64,000 bases of DNA from Whalleya microplaca (taxonomy: Eukaryota; Ascomycota; Sordariomycetes; Xylariales; Xylariaceae), in the NCBI GenBank assembly GCA_022497155.1, contig MU385776.1, forward strand, positions 133,293 to 197,292. The letters run 5' to 3'. Under the pieces are notes generated by a model that was not told the DNA's origin, did no database searches, and was given only the letters and a program-made list of their open reading frames with translations. Shown piece by piece: positions 23,592 to 35,966 of this stretch. Made by a program: the position numbers and the translations under genes. Positions within the stretch are counted from its first letter, which is position 1. Each line of letters opens with the position of its first letter.

Positions 23592-25068
23592 ATTGCTCGG
23601 AGTCTGCGTGATAGAGTTGAAGGTACAGTTGGAAGTAGCAGGAAGGGTGCTCAGGCGAGTCTTGTAATAGACGTGATAAGGTGAAGTTGTAAAATCGGGA
23701 CTCCCGAATCGGGAAATTGATCCGACATTTTTCCAAGCACGAGTTTTAAGTTAATAAAGCTGGAGGAGTGGGTAAAATCAAGAATCTGCATCATTTAAGA
23801 CTCGCAGTAGTTATGGCTGCGCAGGGGAAATACGTTGAGATTTCGCAGCTCTATGTTTTCTGTGTCACAGTATTACTGCCGTACAACCTGACGTTTACTT
23901 CGTCTCCAATCTAGCTATGCCCATGTCACCGCACTGTAAGATACAAGACTCAATTCAATTGGTTGCTAACCGCTACGCATGTCAGATTTATGCCAGAGCT
24001 AGAGACCTTTCACACACATCTTAACATAATCTCAGGACAACCCATTAATATATTGTCCATGAGACTGAGATACTAGTAGTCACCCTGAGTTCAACGGTGC
24101 TACGGTATTATAAGTGACCTGCGCTAGTCTTATCATGCCAAAACATCCATTGAGCAAGATGGTCAATCTCTAATAAGGCTTCTGAGAACAAATATATGAG
24201 TGCCGCCAAGGTGCGATGGAACGATAATATATATTTTCACCACAGAAAAGAAATGGCAGTAAACACAGCTTTCTCTTGCACGCAAATATGACCGATAGCA
24301 AGTGAGTGAATCGAAATCCGTTGATTAATCGTGCGTAATTGTAGAAGTGTGGAGAGGGAAGGAAAGATTGACCAGATGAGGAGCCTGGAATGCCCATAAA
24401 AGAACTGCTCCTGGTCATGTGACTAACCCGGACCAACCACCGGAGATTCTAGGCTATATCTTTAGCTGCAGTGCTGAAATTTTCAGAAGCTTCTTCAACC
24501 CATCAACACTCTTCTTGTTCGATGTCAACCTTTATGAAGCAACCAAGATTACTATCTAATCCCAATTTGACCGCTTGCCATGGTGAAGGTCACCATTGAT
24601 TAATATCCTCTGCTTAAGATTGTTTCGTAAGATTATTTCTCCTTTTGTTTCTCCAAGCCGAGTAGACTCTACGCAGGCAACATCCATTGTGTTTTTTCTT
24701 CGTTTTTTCCCATTACACCCACAGATTGCCTACCTCTCGCGACGCTTCAATGCGCAAGAGCGTCAACTTTTTATTATCGTTCGAAGTGGGAGAAAGAACC
24801 AAAGGCCTAGACAGCCTGTCCGATCCACCCTGCTGCCGTAGAATGAGTGCGGTAGCAGGACTAATGAGGACAAACATACGTTCATTATCACGGGACTTAA
24901 TCCTCCTGCTAGTGCAGGCGTTTCCTAATACCTGGATGCTAGATATGCACTGAGATGTGCATCGACATCATTCCCGAATCCTAAACGCCTTGACTAACAC
25001 CCAAGCTAAAAATACTCATGAAGTCGTGGCTCCTTCAAGCTCCGTATTTCTTGTTCAACTCCACCTGT
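23592..25068. other. gene-free interval
   Basis: AT-rich DNA between the start of the unknown-function gene and the 3' end of the NPP1-family gene, both on the minus strand. Only short frames, none convincing. Confidence 0.55.
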
Positions 25069-25959
25069 TCATGGATTGCCAGGTGACCCGTCATCCACTC
25101 CACTGTCAAATCCGTCGACGAAGTCGCCACGAGCCTTTTCCAGTTGACCTTGGAAACTCGCATCTTTGATTGCAATATTCGCGCTGCCAAAGTCCGTCGA
25201 CATTAGCTTATCCCGAATAGCGGTACTCGGGAAGCCGTTGTATGAGATTAAGGCACCGTAAAACCAAGCTCCAGTGTGATTCTCAATGTTATCGTCATCG
25301 GCGTTAGCAAACCGGAAGTCATGAGTACCAACTCCATCCTTGTTATACACGGTTTTGGGATGTGTGCCATCCCAACGAACCTCACTCGCATTTTTGGTCT
25401 CGTAGTTGCCATGCTGTGACACGGCAACTACTTTGGCCTCGCCGTTTTTCACAAATACAGCGATATGCTCCCAGTCGTTGCGATGGCCGGGATCGAAGGG
25501 AACGTTGGCAAGGGCGACATCCTTTTCAAAGTAATAGTCGTACAAATATGCGCACCATCCATTGTTACATCGTGCACGCGAGTAAACATTATTATTGCTG
25601 AGATCCGAGGCGTCTCGACACTCCGAGGCGAGTCCCGTGTCCTCGTGGTCGAGACCTGGATTAATATTACCATTGGCATCAATTGCTGGTGTGTTGTAAC
25701 AGCCGTCGGTATCGAAGTCCATGGCTGGTTGCCACCTTCGCCGTTTAAGCATTAATGATCTTAACTTGAAGGACACATTCAAGACTTACTTCTTGTCGTC
25801 TGCAGTGGCCTTCTCTGGGAGCGCTGTCGGCGGGTCACGGGTCCCAAGCTTGAAGGGAAGCTTGAAAGGTAACTTGAGAGGGCTACCATTTGCAAGCGGA
25901 ATGGTAGTTGCCATCAGCAAGGCCAACCCAGTGGTGGCGATGTTCTTTCTAATAGACAT
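25069..25959 (-). CDS. secreted NPP1/NLP-family protein, four-cysteine type
   Basis: Two exons on the minus strand, 25959-25790 and 25735-25069, joined over a 54-bp intron, give 278 residues. Residues 1-25 form a signal peptide (hydrophobic core GLALLMATTIPLA), so the product is secreted. The mature part is a necrosis- and ethylene-inducing-peptide-1-like domain. The hallmark heptapeptide reads GHRNDWE at 140-146, with Asn where the family has a second His. The residues that bind the metal ion in the family (Asp129, His141, Asp144, Glu146) are all kept. Four cysteines (69, 96, 113, 118) form two likely disulfides; the second pair, just before YYFEKD, points to the type 2 group. Family members act on plant membrane sphingolipids or are non-cytolytic. 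Which applies here cannot be told. It lies isolated in AT-rich DNA. Confidence 0.92.
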
Positions 25960-27612
25960 TATAGTAAATATTCACTCAATATCTTCTGATCAATGTTTTC
26001 GAATGAATCGTTAAAAGTACACATTTACAGGTAATGGGAGCTGCCAGGTATGAGTCCGATAGGCGAGCTTCGCCTCTCTTATAACTACCTAGTCTATGTG
26101 TAAGTCATCCATGGCCTCTATACTACGTAGCATACATAAACATCTAATCTCCTCATTAGTTTGTTTCGATCAAGCTCTTGAAGTGGGTAGCCAAAGTTGG
26201 AGTTAACTGAGATTGAACAAGGGTTTCAGGCAGGATGCTTCTGGCCTTCCTTCTTCGGAATCGATTAAACATCAGCCCAGCGGCTTGTCACCCTCCCGCA
26301 TTACGCACTGCCTCTGATCCCACGGCCATTTCAAGACAGATACATAAACGCCCAATTCTCAAAATTCTCCAATTTCCTATCATTCAAGCAACATGCTTGT
26401 GGTCGGTACATGATTGACGCCATCGTTATACGACTGAGATTTGCTGCTTGCGCCATGCACGAAACCTTGACGGCATCAGCCATCTTCACGCCCTGATTGT
26501 TTCCTCGCACCTTTAAACCACGGCAACGTCCGCGAGCTGAAGGTTAAGCCTCCGAGTATCTAGCCGATCTAGAGGGATCGGCAAGCGCAAACGGCGAGCT
26601 TGCGATCAGACGCGTCCCGCAGCTCCAGCCTGAGGCCACTGATGATCATCAATTGCTTATTCCGCCTCCTTCCAGTTCCGTCGTTTATATGACCCTAGTA
26701 CCGAGGCAAGACTTCACAAATCCTCTTTGATGCCTGGCATCATTCCCCACGCAAGTTAAACTGCGTTTGGAGTTTTCATGCCATAAGCTTTCGTCGATCT
26801 ATAAATGGTTTTGCTAGATACAAATGCTGCCTACAACCTACTTAGGTAATGACTTTCTTCGCCTGTGTTAACGCAAGCCGCGTTTCCGAACGGCATCGCA
26901 AGTCTCGGCCATCGCCATTGGCGTATTTTCACGCCTGCCTAATATCACGTAGTATTTCCTTCTGAGAAAGTGGCGTCTCTAGCGGACCTAGATTAGTAGT
27001 TGGAGGGCGAACACGCTATATGGATTGTATAGCCATTCTAACCAATGGAAATGCGAAGACTGGACTTGTGGTCTACTTTGCGCAATTCTAATTGTCACCC
27101 GGCGTTCGCACAATGTCTAGTCGAGTGAGTAAGCCGTTCATAGGCCAAGACTACGTTGCAGAATTGATATAAATAGATAACGCTAAGCAGAAGAGAAGCT
27201 ATGTGCCTGACGATCACGGACACTACTCAACATAGATAAGTTTATGCATGACATAATTGACACCATTAGCCAGATCTAGTGTCCCAGCCCTAACGTGACA
27301 CGTTATTTCATGTGACCAGGCACCCTACGTGACAATACCGAGACCGATTACGCGTGTATACCATCCATTGTCCGTAGCGCGAACCCCAGCGATATATGTG
27401 CTCTTCGGTTCCAACTATTAGGAGAGCGACCCAGAGACCAGGACTTACCATACACATTTGTAACATTTCATAACTTCCCAACAACATGTTTATGTGATTC
27501 CCCCAGGGTATTTTCGTTTCCAGAATCATATCTCCGTACAACCATTCCCAACCCCCTACTAATCTGATTTCCAGGTATGGGCCAATGTATGGGCCAATGT
27601 ATGGGTCAACCC
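25960..27612. other. gene-free interval
   Basis: It contains the promoter of the NPP1-family gene on its left side and the 3' region of the Zn2Cys6 gene on its right. A 12-bp tandem repeat lies at 27575-27610. No coding region recognised. Confidence 0.55.
27575..27610. repeat. 12-bp tandem repeat, three copies
   Basis: Unit GTATGGGCCAAT repeated at 27575, 27587 and 27599; the third copy differs at two bases. It lies directly after the stop codon of the Zn2Cys6 gene (transcribed leftwards), so it would be in its 3' untranslated region. Confidence 0.9.
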
Positions 27613-30046
27613 TTAGTACTGACCGTCAAAAAGATACCTCTCGTCGGTAAATGATAGCAAGAATCTCGCCAAGAGGCGACCGGTGTAGTTCAGCGACACG
27701 TCGCGCGGGAACGGATGTCCCTCCTGGTTCGGCAGGATGGGATCCGCGACGAGGAAGTCGAGTTCATGCCCTGCGATACACGTGCGTTAGCCTCATACTG
27801 ATACTTAAATTTCGAAAGCAACCCGACGGGTAAGTACTTACAGCTATCGCCCTGGAGCAACTCTCTCAGTCCGGCGACCAACTCGACGGCAGCGGGGTCG
27901 AGCTCGCCCTGCTGGACGATGTTCTCGTCGAGGAGCGGGTTGAAGGCCTTGGTGGCCGAGTCCTTGGTATGGGTCTGGTAGATCTGGTGGAACTGGTAGG
28001 CGAACTGCTTGAAAGGCATGTTGTCGATCTCCTTGCAGAGCGCGAGGGCGAAGTCGCGCTTGTACTCGGGCTTGGAGCGGTTGCGGATGCTGATCTCGTT
28101 CTGCGAGATCACGAAGGTGTCCGCGGCCGTCTCGACGGCCTCCATAAACAGGCACAGCACCAGGAACGCCGCCAGACACGGCGCCCACTCCTTGCGCGAC
28201 TTGGGTTTCAGCGACTTGGAGAAGGTGTCGAAGAGCGCCTGCATCTCCTTGAGTAGCAGCTCGTCCATCATCGACTTCACTTGTCGGTTGAGCACTCGTG
28301 TCGTCAGCCACGGGTTGTTCTTTGGCACCATGTTGGTGTGCTGTAATTTCATGATCGTGGCGTTGGTGAGGCAGAGCTGCCGCGTCAGGATGTAGTGCAT
28401 GACGTAGATAGACAGTGCTCGCTTAACCATTGGAGACTAGAGAAGTGATTAACAAATATTTCTGAACAAAGTCGCCCAGTCGGCTTACATCAGATCGCTG
28501 CGCATATTGCTGGACGATACTCAAGACTTTTCGAGGTAGTTGAGTCGATCGGATGGCGTCTGTCACTTGTTGGGCGTATCGGGGCTCGGCGATGAGGTTG
28601 TGGACGTATTCCCGCGTCCTCTTCTTTAGTTCTTCCCGCTGCGAGGTGCTCTCGGGATTTATCCCTATCGGGGCTGCTCCTCTCGATTGCAAATCCATAT
28701 GGTTCACTCCTGTGTCCATGTGCCAATGCTGAAGAATTTCGGCAGTCTTCGGCGTGAAAAAGCTTGCTGGGATAGTGAGTGTTGAGTTGAAATTTGCGCC
28801 GGAGAAGAGCTCAATGGAGTATGTTTTGTCTACGCCATTAACCTTGAAATTTTCGACATGATCATTGAGGAAAATCGCCATCTGGTCTTTCTTAAAGTGT
28901 CCCCGAATGAAATCCGGGAACAGCGCTGGTAGGAAGTCGCCAAACTGCCAGCACATAATCTGAGGGACTTGTGCTGAGAGTTTCTTGCAGTTTTTGCATG
29001 GCCGCTCCTTGTCACACTTCACTTTACGGCTATAGGATTGGGAGAATAAGCTACTTTCATTCCACATAGATTGGACGAGCTCAATGGAAGACATACCTGT
29101 GACAACAGAAACAAGCTCCTAATCTCCTGACCTGAAGAGCACTCTCCTTAATTTCATTCGCCAGCGGACCTTTCCTCCCTCGCTGCGTAGTTCGCATCGC
29201 CTCAAAGCATTCAAAGGGATTGGGCTTGCCTGATTGCTGGTTGATGAGATTTGGCGTCATTATCACGAATTTACTGGAGGAATCCGGCTTTCGCTTCTCG
29301 ATCTTCCCGCTGCCCCTGACCTTGCGTATGGGGCTGACACTCTTTCCATGCTCTGACTTAACATAGGTAGGGCTCGGGCTTGATTGGAAGGAGCTGTGTG
29401 ATGAATGTTGCTGGGGCGATTGGGACCTAACGTCCATGAATGCAGATGTGAACTCATCATACTTCAGGTTTGTAGGCGCCCATGGCGGAACATCGCTATC
29501 ATTTCGAAATTGGTGGGGTATACCGAGGTCAACTGGCTGAGGTGCCATCTCGAAACCTTCCAGGCCAGATATGTCGGCCATGCTGCCCTGAAACGGAGAA
29601 TAGTAGGATGATATATCCGTAGAATCTACATCCAAATTAACCCTGTTTGTGTTACAGGGCATACTTCTATAGTGAAACTCACTCGTGAGCGATTCATTGA
29701 ATAAGTCCTGGCCAGTTATGAAATTGTGCTCATCAAAGGCAGGCATCAGTTGACTCTCAACCCCCGCGCTTGTCATCATCGGAGCATCTGTATGACCTGG
29801 ATATGAGGTGGGGGGGATTCCATGGGGATGCTCGTGGTCTAGTTGCAACGGGGACATTGCAACGGGAGAAGCCCGGATCTGGTTGGGATAGCCAACTATA
29901 CCCCAGCTGTTCATACTTGAGCTGGCTGGGCTGGGCATGAAGCCAATAGACGACGGGTTTGACTCTACATACTGCCACGAGTCCGAATCATCGGCTGATT
30001 CAGAATGATGGAAGCTATGCGGCGAAGCAGATGCGACAGAAGCCAT
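27613..30046 (-). CDS. Zn2Cys6 transcription factor
   Basis: Four exons on the minus strand, 30046-29097, 29029-28489, 28436-27842 and 27770-27613, with introns of 67, 52 and 71 bp, give 747 residues. The zinc cluster is formed only after splicing exon 1 to exon 2: it starts with ACFCC and continues HSRKVKCDKERPCKNC. The spacing is CX2CX6CX5CX2C, with a final Cys 11 residues later, longer than usual. The cluster lies unusually far into the protein (about residue 310), after a long Ser/Pro-rich region with a conserved basic stretch QRGRKGPL just before it. The rest is a helical regulatory region. The cluster and flanking blocks (VPQIMCWQFGDFLP, FPDFIRGHF) fit a widely conserved fungal regulator family; I do not assign a symbol. 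Nuclear location is inferred. Confidence 0.88.
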
Positions 30047-31670
30047 GATGACGTTCGTGTTTGTCGAGCGAGAATTGGTCGGTGAAGGCTAGCAGACAAA
30101 TGGTTATATATCTGCTATATTCAACCTTCGGCTCTCCTGAGTTGTAGAAAGGCTGCACGACTTCTTAGTCGCGGGGTCGTAGTACTGAATGCTCGTTGCG
30201 TCCACGATGCGCCAAGGGTCGCTTTGCTACCGTCTTCAAATGATCCAAATCGAATCTTGAATCATGGTCCAATTCAGTAAGTGAGTAAGACGGCGATACT
30301 CGTAAGATAGGCCAGGCTTAACATGGAGAATATCAAGCTGGGGATGAAGGCTAGAACCGAGGGGTCCAGCCCGTTTAAACATGTTTCCCAAGATCGCAGC
30401 TCCGCCACTGGCGACTAAGCTGAATTGAGTGACCGACAAGGGGAGGGTGTGATAAGAATAAGACGCACTATACCATTTCAGGTGTCGGTCTCCATCCTAG
30501 GCTGATCCCTACGCCATCTCTGCATCTCAGGTTCGCCAAGCCAGACAAACGTGTGTAACCAGAACCCTTCAATTTGTTCGCCTGGGCAGGCTGGGCAGCC
30601 GGGTGCTGATGATACATCTTCGCATCTTCCCTACTAACCTATCGATCGACCTGATAGCCCCAGGAATCATGGCCACCGACGCTCAACTTGGAGCAATATC
30701 AAATCCCTCAGTTTGCTGGTCAATGGTTTAGATCTTGCATGTCTTTAACGGGACATCGGCTTATGTTACAATGAATTAAAACGATTTACAGTGATCATAG
30801 GTAGCGAAGCATTGGGAAGCACACAAAAGCCTCAGCCCTGCCGCACGATACATACCAGCCAGTCAATTCGTGATAGTACTCGATCGCCGAATATATTCAT
30901 CAAACTCCTCCGTCGCCGTGCTTCAAGTCAATGGCTACTTGTCGGTTGATTTGTTGGTTTTTTAGCTCCCATTTATGTTATCATCTGTGTTGTAGCGTTT
31001 GTATATGCGAACACCAGACTTGATGGGTAGGCTATACTTGTATATTCAACTCTTACACACGCTTCTCTTCTCGGAAATACCACCATACCGTCGGAACTTA
31101 GCATTGCTGTCCATTGAATCATATTAGCTCGCGAGTATACAAGGGCAATTGCATGGAAGCAAGCCAATAGACTAAAGACGCCATTACACGCAACACTTAG
31201 TAGCCAAATTCTAGCCTTTCAGTCATCGCCAAAAAGTCGAAAAATTACCTAGGGTAGGGATATGTGTCTTGGGATAATCTGATTACATCTCTTGCCATCA
31301 AGTTCTATATACAAACGTCAGGTATAATTACACCCAACTTTCTGATTCTCAGTATCTATCAAATATGTTCGCCACTGTCTCATTAGAGACTTAAAAGAAA
31401 ACAATCATCTTTGACTTTACCTTATCATACACCATAGGGCGATGAGGAAGCCTACCGGCAATCCCTAACTCGTAGGGTCTGTTTTTCAATTCCTTCCACT
31501 GGTAGGTAAATACCTATATTCTAGCTACGGATTCTTATTCAAAACACCGAGCGATCCCATAATATCCTCAACATCCGCTTTTCTCTCTCTATCTCCCCTC
31601 TTACTTTCACGCAAACAACCCGACCCTTACGTTTTCTTCTTACGAACGCCCTCATCAATTGCTTTGATGA
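30047..31670. other. gene-free interval
   Basis: It contains the upstream region of the Zn2Cys6 gene. The rest is AT-rich with only short frames. From about 31500 there is a CT-rich stretch that could be an old promoter or leader of the GC-rich relic that follows. Confidence 0.5.
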
Positions 31671-32143
31671 ACAGGAAACTGGCATCGCTGGCGCCTTCAA
31701 GCATACTGCTCTCACTGCAATAGCTCTAAGCTGGGCACCTCAGCGCCGTGCGCGCCGTGCGACCTCACGGGCCAAGGCCTGGTCTTCCCCCCGCAGGAGG
31801 CGGACGTCGCTGCGGGCGTGGCGAGGGTGTCCATCATGAGCTTATTGGCGAGTTATGAGTACGTATGCGCGAGCGCGGCCGCCGGCAGACCGGGCCGCGA
31901 TGGTATGACCGAGATCCAGGAGCAGACGGAGCGCGCATTTGAAGGCGTTCCGTAAGTGGCTGTGCGAGGGCGCGGAGGATGGGGCGGGGGCGGGAAGCAC
32001 AGCTGGACGGGCGGGGAGCACGGAGGGGAAGGATGGTTTTATGGTCTCTTCGCCTAGCTTCAATTCAGGGGCCTCCGGAGTTCTGTGGGAGAGGACGGGG
32101 AAACTGTTCAAGGGGAGCTTTTTTGGCTGTAAAGGCCAGTGAG
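31671..32143 (+). pseudogene. GC-rich coding relic with apparent frameshift
   Basis: A GC-rich island in AT-rich DNA. One forward frame is open from 31671 to the TAA at about 31953 and reads protein-like, for example GLVFPPQEADVAAGVARVS then SLLASYEYVCASAA and EIQEQTERA. The neighbouring frame takes over in the same place with LKAFRKWLCEGAED and ends SGASGVLWERTGKLFKG before a stop at 32143. Reading across a single extra T in the run at about 31939 would connect the two, so a one-base frameshift is inferred. No ATG-initiated start or clear upstream exon was found. An alternative is a real intron using the GTAAGT near 31952. The family was not recognised. Confidence 0.45.
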
Positions 32144-34036
32144 TTTTACTTACACCACCGCCAGTATTAGATACTCTGAAGTCTACTTAGATACATGTGC
32201 GTCGCTAGAAAACATCAAACAATTCCTCATGACAGGTCTACTGTTATATAACAGACAACAAGTTCGCCATAAATACCAGAAAAAGTTAGTGGGCTTGTCG
32301 AGTACTAATAGTCTACTCAGTCTCAATATTTGGTTCATCCTTTTAAGTCCTGGTATCGACAATCCAAATATATTATACGTCGTATATAATCCTTGCCGCG
32401 TGATGAAAACGAGTTGAGTTTACTCAAAGCACACAGACTTATATTCGCAAGGGCCGTTTTTTAAATTGAGGAAATTGGCCCTTTCAACAGATGCGAGATT
32501 TGCATACCTAGTTGTATCATGTAGCGTAGACCGAAGATCTGCTAGAATTCGGATGTCGCCTTACCTTAAAGGCTGATAGCGAAGTATTTACTATATAGCA
32601 GTTAGTGTCTCGGAAGGCCAGTTGACCATATGTATCACCAGATATAGACTACATAGTCTTCTAACTCAAACAGTGCTTGTCATTCTGCTCTTGTTCAGCC
32701 GATAGGACTATGACCCGAACTACAGCAAACATACTAGGTCAGCATTTACTACTCATAGGTTTAGGGGATATTTGTGAACTCTACGGAATAGCCCCAGAAT
32801 GTTTGCGAGAACAATTTCTAGTGAAGAACAGTCACACGGCAGGACAAGTTCTAAGCTAGTTGAAATGATGCGTGCGCAAAAGAACGTAAACGACGAGGAA
32901 GCGATGCCAAAGTGGGCGATTGAGGGGTGCTTGAGGAAGACAGAGCTATATCGAAACAGAGGTTTAAATGGGAAAACGGGCTAGATAGAAGTAATGACAG
33001 GAACTTGCACGAGAGCCGAAGAAAGGGGTGTAAGGGAGTTCTCGTAAGATAATCTTAGACTGGTTACTGATAAATACCGGAGCAGTGATAACAATTAACT
33101 AGTGGTAGAAATATACCTAAGACATATATTGGAACTACTTGCCATAGTTGATGAAGCTTAGGTGTTGGATGTGAACCCTAAACTACCTGTGATAATTCAT
33201 GATTTTCCTTCAAAGATACTGGCGGGGAAGCTGGCGGGGAAGCCAATCTGCCCCCTTGACAGGCTGTATTTCGAGGCCTGGATCCTGGAAGCCATTGTCG
33301 AACTTTGAGATCTCACATGAACTTAGTGGTGTAGTCCTTCCTGAAGCCTTCAGAGTTCTCGATAAAACAATTAACAGCGATGAGCTGTGTAAGAAGTATC
33401 CCCCAAATGTTTGATTCCAGTTCAAACTACTACAGGTTAATTATATCTTCAACAACACTTCAGGGGTTGATGTTGCTAGGATTGAAAGGGAAAATTTAGT
33501 GGGTACTATACCTGGAAATGCTGACTCATACATACGTACTTAGGTAGGTCAGTCTGGTACCTACAGGTGAGCTGTAGTTTCAGGTTACACGCATTTCGTT
33601 TGTAAACCCCCACTCAGTGACATCTGCTCAACCTGAAGCCCTTCCCTCCATGACATCGACCAACACATGAATGTCGCTGTAATAGCATCATTCATGCTTA
33701 TTACCAACCGTTCCTAGTTCTCTGATTTGGTGAAACTTCATTTAAGCAAGGTACTTGATCATCTCTCTAGAGTTCAGACTGAGAGCACCTGTACTGCATA
33801 AACAGAGCTCTACCAGGTGCACAGGTCTGTACCTTCCAACGCTGAGAGGGATATCCTCATTTGATATTTCTATTTGGGGTCTATATCTGATCGACTTCAT
33901 TCTAGAGGATAGTTAGGCTGTTTTGGTCAGAAGCCGTAAGCTCAGTAAAAGCTTGTTCTCTCATTGAGGCGACGTTCCTTGGAAAAGTCTCTCTCCCCAG
34001 ATATCTCAAGTAGACTCTACAGACTCTAGCTCCAGA
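32144..34036. other. gene-free interval
   Basis: AT-rich sequence with short frames only. The reading frame of the next gene is open upstream to 33968, so a short 5' exon (possibly with a signal peptide) could lie in the right part, but none could be supported. Confidence 0.5.
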
Positions 34037-35966
34037 ATGGCTGGGTCTACTTCTATTGCGAAGGCAAATGCGACCATATTTGGTCCTAATGTCTATGTTT
34101 TTGATTCCAATATGCCAGCGGCGGATATCCAGGCGAAAGCAACGGCTATCTTCAGGCAGATGGAGGCCAACCAGTTTGGTATTGAGCGGTATGCGCTTCT
34201 CTTTAAGCCCGGAACATACAACGTCCTCTTTGACGTGGGTTTCTACACCCAAGTGGCAGGATTGGGACAGAACCCAGACGACGTACTCATCGACGGCGGT
34301 GTGAACGTGCCGGCTTATTGGATGCCAAACCGCAATGCCACATGTAACTTCTGGCGCACTTATGAGAACTTCGCCATTAATGCATCGCCGGCCACCAACA
34401 ACACAACCACAATAGCAGTATCTCAGGCCGCCCCATTACGCCGTATGCATATCAAGAGTCCAAATGGCCTCTGGCTGTTTCAGGTTGATCCAAGTACGGG
34501 TGCCGGAGGATGGGCCTCAGGGGGCTTCATGGCTGATTCAGTAGTCGACAATCAGGTGCTACCCGGCTCCCAGCAACAGTGGTTGTCACGCAACAACACA
34601 TATGGAAGCTGGGCAAATGCCGTCTGGAATATGGTATTTGTCGGAGATTCCAATCCGCCCAGCCAGGCCAATTTTCCGACTGATGCATACACTACTATTG
34701 AGAAAACCCCTATTATCCGCGAGAAGCCCTACCTCTATATTACTGGCGAAGATCAATATCAAGTCTTCTTCCCTGCCTTACAAACGAACACTCGGGGGCC
34801 CAGCTGGACAAATGGTTCCCCCACTCCGGGCAAACCTATCTCAATTGACCAGTTTTATATAGCTCAGCCATCGTCCTCGACTGCTGTTAGTATCAACTCG
34901 GCACTGGACTCGGGAAAGCACATCCTCTTAACACCCGGCGTCTACAAGCTCGACGACACTTTACGTGTTACCAAGGGGGATACCATTGTCCTCGGATTAG
35001 GGCAGCCCTCGCTTATCCCTACCAGAGGCCAGCCGGCACTCTCTGTAGCCGACGTGGACGGTGTAACGATCGCAAGCCTTATCCTCGATGCAGGCGAAAT
35101 CAATTCACCTACACTTCTTGAGGTAGGGCCCCCGGGTAGCTCAGCCAACCATGCTTCGAACCCGACCTTCCTTTACGATCTGACAGTGCGCACCGGTGGC
35201 CCGACTGCTGGTAAAAATGACATAGGCATCACTATCAACAGCCGTGACGTTGTAGGCGATCAGCTATGGTTGTGGCGAGCAGACCATGGCGCCGGCGCTG
35301 GCTGGGATACCAACCCTACGAATAATGGTGTCGTGGTTAGCGGCGATAATGTAACCATGTATGGCCTTTTCAATGAGCACCATAAAGAGTATCAAACAGT
35401 CTGGAACGGAAACAACGGCCGAGTCTACTTCTATCAGTCAGAGATTCCCTATGATCCGCCATGCCAGGAATCATGGATGAACAGGGCTACTAATGGCTAC
35501 GCATCCTATAAAGTAGGAGACTCCGTAACGAGCCATGAGGCTTGGGGATTAGGCATTTACTCCTTCTTCCGGGATTCTCCTACGAAATTAGAAAGCGCAA
35601 TTGAAGTACCCGAAGTCGAGGGCGTGAAGCGTAAGCAATTCCAACAATGTTTTTATACCCCTTCTGTTCTTATTAATGAGTACAAATTCCCTTCAATGTT
35701 ATGTTCAATGATTCAAAGGTTACCCAAAACCTGTTTCAGAACCCGAGACTACTCGCCACTTAAATTCTGTCGAATTAACAAGTACCTGCTAACCCCGGGG
35801 TGCTACAGTACACCACCTAACCACTGTATGGCTTACCGGAGTGGCCGGCAGTGAGATCACTCACGTTATCAACGGTGCCGGGGGCCGTGTCTATGCGAAC
35901 CACCCCGAGTCGGCAATGCGCCAGACAATAAACGAGTATCCCAGTACTAACTCCCCGAGCAGCTAA
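34037..35966 (+). CDS. beta-helix secreted-type protein of bacterial-like family
   Basis: Two exons, 34037-35630 and 35809-35966, with a 178-bp intron, give 583 residues. Splicing restores the conserved C-terminus LHHLTTVWLTG and AGSEITHVINGAGG, which the unspliced frame loses. Conserved blocks include FGPNVYVFD near the start, RYALLFKPGTY, VGFYTQVAGLG, SQQQWLSRN, WNMVFVG, a GKHILLTPGVYKLDDTLRV strand repeat, and the RADHGAGAGW and NGNNGR motifs. These match proteins usually labelled coagulation factor 5/8 type domain or adenylyl cyclase-like in actinobacteria, with a right-handed parallel beta-helix (pectate-lyase-like) fold. They are presumably extracellular carbohydrate-active proteins, but no activity is established. 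The chosen ATG gives no signal peptide, unlike typical relatives, so a 5' exon may be missing. Confidence 0.8.
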
